From Actinospica robiniae DSM 44927 (GTDB lineage Bacteria; Actinomycetota; Actinomycetes; Streptomycetales; Catenulisporaceae), in NCBI RefSeq assembly GCF_000504285.1, contig NZ_KI632511.1, positions 2,353,372-2,417,371 on the forward strand: a DNA stretch of 64,000 nt, written 5' to 3'. Positions 57,427 through 64,000 of the stretch are shown here, one piece after another. The notes under the pieces are model-generated. The model was not told the origin of the DNA, did no database searches, and was given only the letters and a program-made list of their open reading frames with translations. Position numbers and translations under genes: made by a program. Every line of letters starts with the position of its first letter. Within the stretch, counting starts at the first letter, position 1.

Positions 57427-58908
57427 ATGAGTGAGACTTTGCAGCAGCCCGCCCCCGCTGCCGCCGCCGGCTCCGGCGGCTCGCCACAACTGGCCCACGG
57501 CGCCCTCAAGGGCGCCGACTCGATCGTGATGGCCGTGGCCGGCAGCGCACCCGGTTACTCGATCTCGGCCACCACCGCCGTGCTGGTGGGCGCGGCCGTG
57601 CTCGGCGGTCCGGCCGCGCTGCTGTGGTGCGGCATCCCGATGCTCGGCATCGCGCTCGCCTTCTCCCACCTGGGCCGGAGCGACGTGAACGCGGGCGCGG
57701 CCTACTCCTGGGTGCGCAAGGCGCTGCACCCGGGCCTCGGGTTCATATCCGGCTGGGCCGTGGTGGCCTCGGCCACCATCTTCATGGTCAGCGGCGCCGT
57801 CCCGGCCGGGCAGGCGACGCTCTCGCTGTTCAACGAGAACAGGCAGTGGTCGACCGGCGCGGTCACCGCGGTCGGCGCGATCTGGTTCCTGATCATGGCC
57901 GCGATCGTGGCGGCCGGGGTGACCATCACCACCAAGGCGCAGTGGATCATGTCCGCGGTGGAGGTGGCGATCCTGGCCGTGGTGGGTCTGGTCGCGCTCT
58001 TCCACGAGGCCGGGCGGCACGGCGCCGCGTTCTCCTGGAGCTGGTTCTCCCCGACCCAGTTCCACGGCATGTCCGGGTTCGCCGGAGCGGCTCTGATCGC
58101 GGCCTTCTACTACTGGGGCTGGGACGTGACCGCGAACCTCAACGAGGAGTCGAAGCACTCGAAGCTGGCCGCGCGCGGCGGCATCATCGGCGTGGTCATC
58201 GTCTTCGCACTGTTCGAGCTCTACACCATCGACATCAACCTGTTCTTCAGCCAGGACGCCATCGCGAAAGGCAGCACCAGCCTGCCGACCATGCTCGGCG
58301 CGGCCGTCGGCGGCTCGGCCACCGGCAAGCTGATGATCATCGCGGTGATGCTCTCCACCATCGCCACCCTGGAGACCACGCTGATCCAGGTCTCCCGCTC
58401 GCTGTTCGCGATGGGCCGCGACAACACCCTGCCCAAGATCTTCGGCAAGGTCCACGCCACCCGCCGCACCCCGGTGGTGGCCACCGCCGCGGTGACGCTG
58501 GTGAGCCTGGCCCTGTTCGTGGCCGCCGCGTTCCAGTCCAGCGTGCAGACCGTGATGACCGACTCGGTGAACGCGATCGGCATGCAGATCGCGGTCTACT
58601 ACAGCCTCGCCTCGCTCGCGGTCACCGTGGTCTACCGCAAGAAGGTGCTCACCTCGCTCAGCAACGCTCTGTTCATCGGCGTCCTGCCGCTGCTCGGCTC
58701 CGCCTTCATGATCTTCACCTTCGTGGAGAACCTGTTCGGCGACTCGCTGAGCGCCGGCACCAAGGAGATCGGCCTCGGCGGCCTGGCCCTGGGCCTGATC
58801 CCGATGGTGTACTACATGGTCAAGAAGGTGCCGTACTACTCCCGCCGGGAGCGGCTGGCCTCCGAGGATGAACTGCTGCCGCAGGGGGCCGCCGAGGCGG
58901 CGGCCTGA
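57427..58908 (+). CDS. APC family amino-acid/polyamine permease
   Basis: A 493-residue secondary transporter with about 12 membrane helices. The first helix has SIVMAVAGSAPGYSISATTA, close to the substrate-binding GxG of APC transporters, and YYWGWDVTANLNEESKHSKL matches the conserved helix 6-7 loop of basic amino-acid/GABA-like permeases. It is monocistronic, with GGGAG about 10 nt before the ATG, and divergent from the ABC operon. Confidence 0.9.
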   Translation: MSETLQQPAPAAAAGSGGSPQLAHGALKGADSIVMAVAGSAPGYSISATTAVLVGAAVLGGPAALLWCGIPMLGIALAFSHLGRSDVNAGAAYSWVRKALHPGLGFISGWAVVASATIFMVSGAVPAGQATLSLFNENRQWSTGAVTAVGAIWFLIMAAIVAAGVTITTKAQWIMSAVEVAILAVVGLVALFHEAGRHGAAFSWSWFSPTQFHGMSGFAGAALIAAFYYWGWDVTANLNEESKHSKLAARGGIIGVVIVFALFELYTIDINLFFSQDAIAKGSTSLPTMLGAAVGGSATGKLMIIAVMLSTIATLETTLIQVSRSLFAMGRDNTLPKIFGKVHATRRTPVVATAAVTLVSLALFVAAAFQSSVQTVMTDSVNAIGMQIAVYYSLASLAVTVVYRKKVLTSLSNALFIGVLPLLGSAFMIFTFVENLFGDSLSAGTKEIGLGGLALGLIPMVYYMVKKVPYYSRRERLASEDELLPQGAAEAAA

Positions 58909-58945
58909 CCGGTCGGAGAACAGGGGGCGGGCCTAGACTCGGGCT

Positions 58946-59356
58946 ATGCCTGAGAACCTGATCGCCGGCCCGCCCCCGACCTATCTGCCCGCCGACCCGC
59001 GCGCCGAGCAGCTGCTCGGCGGCGGTGCGACGCCGACCGAGGTGGCGGCCTCGTACCCGTCCGCGTCGCTGGCCTGGGCGCTGCTCGCGGAGCAGTCGCT
59101 CGACGCCGGCGAGCCGGTCGCCGCGTACGCCTACGCCCGCACCGGCTACCACCGCGGACTCGACGCGCTCCGGCGCAACGGCTGGAAGGGCCACGGCCCG
59201 ATCCCCTGGTCGCACGCGCCGAACCGCGGCTTCCTGCGCGCGCTGCGGGCACTGGGCGAGGCGGCCGGAGAGATCGGCGAGCTCGACGAGGCCGAGCGCT
59301 GCGCCGCCTTCCTCTCGGACAGCGACCCCGCCGCGCCGGCCAAGCGCGAGCGGTAG
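58946..59356 (+). CDS. DUF3151 family protein
   Basis: A 136-residue protein of the actinobacteria-specific DUF3151 family, of unknown function. Its middle (WALLAEQSLDAGEPVAAYAY, then ARTGYHRGLDALRRNGWKG) and the GPIPWSHAPNRGFLRALRAL segment are conserved. It looks like a TPR-like helical protein. It lies 37 bp after the APC gene and may be co-transcribed. Confidence 0.88.
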   Translation: MPENLIAGPPPTYLPADPRAEQLLGGGATPTEVAASYPSASLAWALLAEQSLDAGEPVAAYAYARTGYHRGLDALRRNGWKGHGPIPWSHAPNRGFLRALRALGEAAGEIGELDEAERCAAFLSDSDPAAPAKRER

Positions 59357-59370
59357 AGCTTCGGCGCGTC

Positions 59371-59401
59371 GCGGCGGTGATCGAAGACTGATCACCGCCG
59401 C
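59371..59401. terminator. Bidirectional hairpin between DUF3151 and GT39-like genes
   Basis: A perfect 12-bp stem (GCGGCGGTGATC, 59371-59382, with 59390-59401) around GAAGACT, between two convergent stops. Confidence 0.8.
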
Positions 59402-59413
59402 CGCGCTGCGTTC

Positions 59414-61000
59414 TCAGCCGCTCGTGCAGGGCGTGAGGACCTCCGCCCAGGGCCCGTTCGTGTACTTCACCGCCAGGCAGTAGTTCTTCAGCAGTGCCTG
59501 GTAGGCGGCGAACTCGTGCGGGTACTGCGCCGGATCGTCGGTGAATCGGCCGGATCCCTGATCGGTGAGGATGATCGCCTGCTGGCCGGCCGGCAGCGAC
59601 GCCTCCGAGACGACGTACCCGACTTCGGTCACGTGGTACCGGCTGGGCTCGAGCCACGGGCCGTAGTGCTCGTCCACGACCGCCGCGCCCTGGGGAAGGT
59701 GCGCGTCGAGCCACGCGGCGACTTCGGTGCGCGGCGCCTCGTCGAGCGTCTGCGGCACTCCGGCGGCCCCCATGACGGCGGGTACCAGCATCGCCGCGGC
59801 CAGCGCCGTCACCACGGCGAAGCCCGCCGGCCGCGGGAGCGCGGGCCGACGCTCCGCGACGAGTTGGGCGATCCAGGCCACGCCGAATCCGGTGAGCAGC
59901 ATCAGACCGGGCAGCAGCGGCAGCAGGTCGCGGTCGAAACGCACGGTCTCCGACGCGATGAGGCCGAAGTAGCCGAGGCTGTAGGCGCCCACGACGACGG
60001 TCTCCTTGCGGAAGTGGCCGAACCAGGCCGCCACCACTGCCAAGAGTGCGCCCGGGATCAGCAGGAACTGATCGTGGCTGAGCGCGCTGAGGTAGTACTC
60101 GAATGCTCCGCCCTGCGCGCCCGGGTGACCGGTCGCATAGTGGGACAGCTCCGCTCGCAGGCCCGTGATCAGGGAGCTGGTATCGAACAGCGCGGCGGGC
60201 GTGCTCACCACGAAGGAGACGACCGCCGCCAACGCGGCAGTACCGAGCGAGAGCAGCGCGGACGGCCGATAGGCGTTGCGGCCTTCCCGAATCAGGTACG
60301 CCACGATGACCGGCACCGAGCACACGATGTCGTATTTGCTGCCCCAGGCCAGGCCGACGGCGAGTCCCGCGAGGACGTAGTCGAGCCGCTTGCCCCGCCG
60401 CACGACGGCGAGCGCGCCGGCCAGCGTGGCCGTGGAGAAGAAGGCCGAGTAGGTGTCGGGCGTGATGAAGACGCCGTTGGTGATCAGCAGCGGCGACGTC
60501 GCGCCCAGCAGTCCGCAGCCCACCGCCACCCACCGGCGGCCGGTGATGTGGCGGACCAGGCCGTAGACGAGCAGGCACAGGCCCACCGAGAGCGCGACGG
60601 TGATCAACCGCAGGAACAGGACCATGTCCGGGTCGCTGGTCTGGTTGATCCCCATGCCCTGCGTGGTGAAGTCGGAGGCGTTGAGCATGTGGCCGGTGAC
60701 GAGGCCCTGCGCGCGGACGGAGATGGCTTCGACGTCGTACATCACCGAGGGATAGGCGAAGTAGTGCGGGTTCCAGTCGCTGTTGACGGCCATCCTCGCG
60801 CCGACGACGACGTTGCCCGGCTCGTCCGGATGCAGCATGGCCGGCAGGCCGAAGCCGACGGCGGGCAGCCGCAGCGCCAGACCCACCGCGGCGACGATGC
60901 CGAGGTCCAGCAGGGCGTCGGCCCGGCCCGCGAGCCGCGAGCCCACGCTCGGCCGCGGCTCCCGTTCCGCCTTCACGGCCTCAGTGAGCGTCATCGGCAT
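59414..61000 (-). CDS. GT39/ArnT-like membrane glycosyltransferase
   Basis: A 528-residue polytopic protein with about 11-12 helices. The acidic motif in LHPDEPGNVV near residue 56 (first extracytoplasmic loop) is the catalytic Asp-Glu of GT-C transferases (ArnT/protein-O-mannosyltransferase-like), which use polyprenyl-phosphate sugars. The C-terminal ~110 residues are extracytoplasmic. Function: transfer of a sugar to a surface acceptor; acceptor unknown. ATG 61000 or 60994; GGAG lies before both. Confidence 0.83.
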   Translation of the reverse strand: MPMTLTEAVKAEREPRPSVGSRLAGRADALLDLGIVAAVGLALRLPAVGFGLPAMLHPDEPGNVVVGARMAVNSDWNPHYFAYPSVMYDVEAISVRAQGLVTGHMLNASDFTTQGMGINQTSDPDMVLFLRLITVALSVGLCLLVYGLVRHITGRRWVAVGCGLLGATSPLLITNGVFITPDTYSAFFSTATLAGALAVVRRGKRLDYVLAGLAVGLAWGSKYDIVCSVPVIVAYLIREGRNAYRPSALLSLGTAALAAVVSFVVSTPAALFDTSSLITGLRAELSHYATGHPGAQGGAFEYYLSALSHDQFLLIPGALLAVVAAWFGHFRKETVVVGAYSLGYFGLIASETVRFDRDLLPLLPGLMLLTGFGVAWIAQLVAERRPALPRPAGFAVVTALAAAMLVPAVMGAAGVPQTLDEAPRTEVAAWLDAHLPQGAAVVDEHYGPWLEPSRYHVTEVGYVVSEASLPAGQQAIILTDQGSGRFTDDPAQYPHEFAAYQALLKNYCLAVKYTNGPWAEVLTPCTSG

Positions 61001-61133
61001 GTGCTCCGTTCCTATCCGGATTTCGCAGCACCCTTAGCCGCACCCGTGGATCCTAACAATATCGGGTGCGGAGGCATTCGACGGACTCCGCAGGGGTGCG
61101 AACGCGCCGGACACCCGCAGTTCACCCGATAGT

Positions 61134-62948
61134 TCACCCGATCAGATGACGGGAGAGGAAATCCAGCACGCGCGGGTACGCGTCGAGGCGATTGGCCCGC
61201 TTGGCCAGACCGTGGCCCTCGTCGTCGTAGACCAGGAAGTCGCACGGGACGCCGTTCGCGCGCACCGCGGCGACGAGCTGTTCCGCCTCGGACAGCGGGA
61301 CGCGCGGGTCGTTCGCGCCGTGGATGACGAACAGCGGCGCGCGCACGTCGTCGATCCGGCTGAGCGGCGAGGCCTGCTCGAGGAATTCGAGGTCGTGCTC
61401 GAGCGAGCCGTACTCCCGTTCCCGCGCGGCGCGCCGATACGCGGAGGTGTTGCGCAGGAAAGTCACCAGCGAGGAAATGCCGACGAGGTCGACCGCGGCG
61501 GCCCACAACCCCGGCTGGAAGGCCACGCCCGCGAGCACCATGTAGCCGCCGTACGAACCGCCGTGCAGCGCCGCACGCGCCGGGTCCACGCCGAGTTTGG
61601 GCAGGTAGGCGTGCAAGGCGGCGAGATCGGCGACCGAGTCGAGCCGCAGCCGGACGTCGTCGAGGGAGACCCAGCGCCGTCCGTATCCCGCGGAGCCGCG
61701 CACGTTCGGCACGAGCACGGTGTGGCCCTGCGCGGCGAACGCCTGGATCACCGGGCTGAACACGGCCACCGCCTGGGCTTCCGGGCCGCCGTGGATGTTC
61801 AGCACGGCCGACGCGGCCAGCGCGGGATCCGTCGGATCCGGGTGCCGGTAGACGAAACAGGGCACGTACTCCCCGTCGGGGGTGGGTACGGCGTGGATCT
61901 CCGGCCGGGCGAGCGTGTGCCCGGCGAGCGGGCCGGCGGAGTCGGTGACCTGCTCGACGGAACCCTCGACGGCGTCGATCTTGAGGATGTCGCCGGGCGC
62001 GGCCGGGCCGGTGAAGCTGACCACGACCGAGCGCGAATCGCTCGACCACACCGGCGTCGGCAGCGGGAACAGGCCGGCCCAGCCCGTATCCGGCAGCTCC
62101 AGCCGGCGCCGGACCTCGCCGGTGCGCGCGTCGTGCAGGCTCAGCCGGGTGAACCCGCCGTCGTTGGTGACGACCAGCAGGGTCGTGCCGTCCGGCGAGG
62201 GGAAGCCGTGGACGTCGTGTTCGGGGTCTGCGACCACCTCGCTCCACGTTCCGGCGGCGAGGTCGTAGCGCAGCACCGCGACGAACTCGCGATCGCGGTC
62301 CGAGCTGACCAGGATCGAACGGCCGTCGGGGTCCCAGGCCAGCTGACCGTGCGACGCCGGCTCGGCCACGCCGGTGATCGCGCGCACCCCGTCGGCGGTG
62401 GAGACGAACAGCTGCTCGGACATGGGCGCGGAGCCGTCACGGGTGAAGGCGCAGTCCCGGCCGTTCGGCGCGACCACGACCTGCGCGGTCAAACCGCCCT
62501 GGTCGAAGACCACGGTCTCGTTGCCGTCGGCGAGCTCGCGCACGACGACGTCGAAGTCCACGCCGTTGCGCCGGTTGGTGCCGTAGACGATCCGACCCGG
62601 CACGACGTCGCAGAGGTCGTGGATGAACCGTGGATCGCACACCAGCGGCCCGAGCCCGTCGAGGCCCACCGGCTCGGCCGGCGGCGGATCGAGGCTCAGC
62701 AAGGACAGCTGCGCGCGCTCGTCGCCGCCGTCGTCGTGCACGACCACCACGGCCCGCCGGCCGCGCAGGTAGCGGCCGTGGCAGGCGCCGGGCAGAGCGG
62801 TGAGCTCGGTGACGGTGCCGTCCGGGCCGAGTTCGACCAGCTGGACGGATCCGGTCGCGTCGGATCCGGCCAGGATGCGGCCGGACTCGTCGATGTCGAA
62901 GGCCCGCCAGGTCGGCAGGTCGAGAAGTTCGCGTATACCGAGGGCCAT
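61134..62948 (-). CDS. S9 family prolyl oligopeptidase-like serine peptidase
   Basis: A 604-residue cytoplasmic peptidase. The N-terminal half (about 1-350) is a beta-propeller (repeats such as LVSSDRDREFVAVLRYDLAA); the C-terminal half (about 370-604) is the alpha/beta hydrolase with Ser465 in HGGSYGGYMV, Asp in VIHGANDPRVP and His in DEGHGLAKRAN. It is of the acylaminoacyl-peptidase/dipeptidyl-peptidase type that cleaves short peptides. Monocistronic. Confidence 0.92.
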   Translation of the reverse strand: MALGIRELLDLPTWRAFDIDESGRILAGSDATGSVQLVELGPDGTVTELTALPGACHGRYLRGRRAVVVVHDDGGDERAQLSLLSLDPPPAEPVGLDGLGPLVCDPRFIHDLCDVVPGRIVYGTNRRNGVDFDVVVRELADGNETVVFDQGGLTAQVVVAPNGRDCAFTRDGSAPMSEQLFVSTADGVRAITGVAEPASHGQLAWDPDGRSILVSSDRDREFVAVLRYDLAAGTWSEVVADPEHDVHGFPSPDGTTLLVVTNDGGFTRLSLHDARTGEVRRRLELPDTGWAGLFPLPTPVWSSDSRSVVVSFTGPAAPGDILKIDAVEGSVEQVTDSAGPLAGHTLARPEIHAVPTPDGEYVPCFVYRHPDPTDPALAASAVLNIHGGPEAQAVAVFSPVIQAFAAQGHTVLVPNVRGSAGYGRRWVSLDDVRLRLDSVADLAALHAYLPKLGVDPARAALHGGSYGGYMVLAGVAFQPGLWAAAVDLVGISSLVTFLRNTSAYRRAAREREYGSLEHDLEFLEQASPLSRIDDVRAPLFVIHGANDPRVPLSEAEQLVAAVRANGVPCDFLVYDDEGHGLAKRANRLDAYPRVLDFLSRHLIG

Positions 62949-62984
62949 GGGCTGATCCTAGAGTCTCAGCGGTCTGCGCAGGCG

Positions 62985-63728
62985 TCAGTCCTGGGGTTCG
63001 CCGGGGGTGATCAACCCGGATTCGTAGGCTGCGACGACCGCCTGGGCGCGGTCGCGCAGCTGAAGCTTCGCCAGGATCCTGGCGACGTGGGTCTTGACCG
63101 TGGCCTCGCTCAGCACCAGCTGCTCGGCCAGCTCCGCGTTGCTCAGCCCGCGCGCCAGCAGCCGGAAGACCTCGAGCTCACGCGGGGTGAGCGCCGCGAG
63201 TTCGGCCCGGGGCGCGGGGATCGGCCGGGCCTCGGCCGGCCGAGAGGCGAACTTCTGCACCAGCCGGCGGGTGATGGCGGGGGCGAGCAGCGCGTCGCCG
63301 GAACGCACCAGGCGGACCGCGCCGACGAGGTGCTCGGGCGTCACGTCCTTGAGCAGGAATCCGCTGGCCCCGGCCGCGAGCGCGTCGTAGACGTACTCGT
63401 CGAGGTCGAAGGTGGTCAGGATGATGATACGGGGCGGATTCCCCGTGCCGTCGGGCGTCGCGTCGACGGGCTCGGCAGCCCCGGCGAGGATCCGGCGGGT
63501 CGCTTCGAGCCCGTCGAGCTCGGGCATCCGGATGTCCATCAGGACGACGTCCGGCCGGGTGCGCCGGACCGCCTCGATCGCCGCGTGCCCGTCGGCGGCC
63601 TCGCCGACCACCTCGATCCCGTCGGCCGCGAGGATCATCCGGAAGCCGGTGCGCACCAGCTGCTGGTCGTCGGCCACGACCACGCGCACGCGGTCGGTGC
63701 TGGGTGTCTCGGTCATCGTCGGGTTCAC
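62985..63728 (-). CDS. NarL/LuxR family response regulator
   Basis: A 247-residue response regulator. The receiver has ADDQQLVRTGFR, phospho-acceptor Asp65 in VVLMDIRMPELDG and Lys in GFLLKDVTPEHLVG; the LuxR HTH is LTPRELEVFRLLARGLSNAE then LAEQLVLSEATVKTHVARIL. It overlaps the histidine kinase stop by 4 bp (GTGA; GTG start at 63728), so kinase and regulator are translated together. Confidence 0.93.
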   Translation of the reverse strand: MNPTMTETPSTDRVRVVVADDQQLVRTGFRMILAADGIEVVGEAADGHAAIEAVRRTRPDVVLMDIRMPELDGLEATRRILAGAAEPVDATPDGTGNPPRIIILTTFDLDEYVYDALAAGASGFLLKDVTPEHLVGAVRLVRSGDALLAPAITRRLVQKFASRPAEARPIPAPRAELAALTPRELEVFRLLARGLSNAELAEQLVLSEATVKTHVARILAKLQLRDRAQAVVAAYESGLITPGEPQD

Positions 63729-64000
63729 ACCGTGTCCTCGGCAGGAAGCGGAAGCTGCACGCGCACACGATATCCGCCGAGCGCCCGTGGCCCCGCCTCG
63801 ACCGTCCCGCCGTGCACGCCGACCCGCTCCTTCAACCCGATCAGTCCCCTGCCATTGCCGCTCGCCGCGGTCTGGCCGGCCACGCCGCCGCTGTCGTCGA
63901 TCCTGAGCCCGAGTAACGCGGGCGCGTACTCGACGTCGATGTCGATGCTCGCGCCCGAGGCGTGCTTGATCGCGTTGGTCAGGGCCTCCTGCACCACGCG
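63725..64000 (-). CDS. Sensor histidine kinase, C-terminal part (cut by window end)
   Basis: The last 91 residues of a NarL-type histidine kinase: the N box VVQEALTNAIKHASGASID, the G1 box LRIDDSGG and the G2 box GNGRGLIGLKERV form the HATPase domain. The start and sensor part lie beyond the window. It is the partner of the downstream response regulator. Confidence 0.92.
   Translation of the reverse strand, partial: RVVQEALTNAIKHASGASIDIDVEYAPALLGLRIDDSGGVAGQTAASGNGRGLIGLKERVGVHGGTVEAGPRALGGYRVRVQLPLPAEDTV

Overview
The window is high-GC, gene-dense DNA with frequent GTG/TTG starts, many 1-4 bp stop/start overlaps and several promoters placed right at the start codon. Together with an F420-dependent LLM enzyme, DUF3151, an ESX-type WXG100 protein, many TetR/LacI/MocR regulators and several secreted glycoside hydrolases with Ser/Ala linkers and family 2 carbohydrate-binding modules, this points to a soil-dwelling, probably filamentous actinomycete (Catenulisporales/Streptomycetales-like; the order is an inference). 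I see no tRNA, rRNA, CRISPR array, transposase gene or prophage. The window looks chromosomal and mostly ordinary.

Layout. 0-6 kb: acyl-CoA dehydrogenase with divergent TetR, a membrane protein, a GH18 chitinase behind a DasR-type (dre) operator, a LOG-family protein, a class C26 amidotransferase and a small membrane protein. 6-9 kb: EamA exporter and MocR-type regulator whose start codons overlap head to head. 8.6-10.7 kb: an operon of a WXG100 protein, an ESX-like protein carrying a lytic transglycosylase domain, and a lipoprotein. 10.8-14.7 kb: QueA-like/SDR operon divergent from a GAF histidine kinase and NarL-type regulator. 14.7-18.5 kb: a ThiXYZ-like ABC importer coupled to an APH-fold kinase. 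18.5-27.7 kb: FAD/Fe-S D-lactate dehydrogenase-like protein with an F420 enzyme, LysR/EamA pair, azoreductase/MarR pair, acetyltransferase, methyltransferase and rhamnose mutarotase. 28-31.7 kb: RtcB, 3-methyladenine glycosylase, a Clp_N/HTH regulator with two perfect operators, and a methyltransferase.

31.8-43 kb is a plant-polysaccharide region: GH3 glycosidase, LacI regulator, a Gfo/Idh/MocA-DUF6807 fusion, a short ORF that looks like an internally deleted cupin, a secreted GH30 with CBM2, a secreted GH6 and an LtrA-like membrane protein. The palindrome GAAA(C/G)TTTC lies upstream of GH30, of GH6, and again at 51.8 kb upstream of a secreted CBM2 protein whose main domain I cannot identify; these may form one regulon.

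43.4-45.4 kb holds homocysteine methyltransferase and an epoxide-hydrolase-like enzyme. 45.4-47.0 kb is non-coding and built from two inverted copies of a ~370 bp element, each with a 30-bp-stem hairpin, around a spacer with tandem repeats; it is the least ordinary stretch of the window. 47-64 kb carries ArsR/SRPBCC, an ECF sigma/anti-sigma pair, VOC and secreted proteins, a metallo-hydrolase, an ABC exporter, an APC permease, DUF3151, a GT39-like membrane enzyme, an S9 peptidase and a second two-component system cut by the window end. Strong hairpin terminators separate most convergent pairs.
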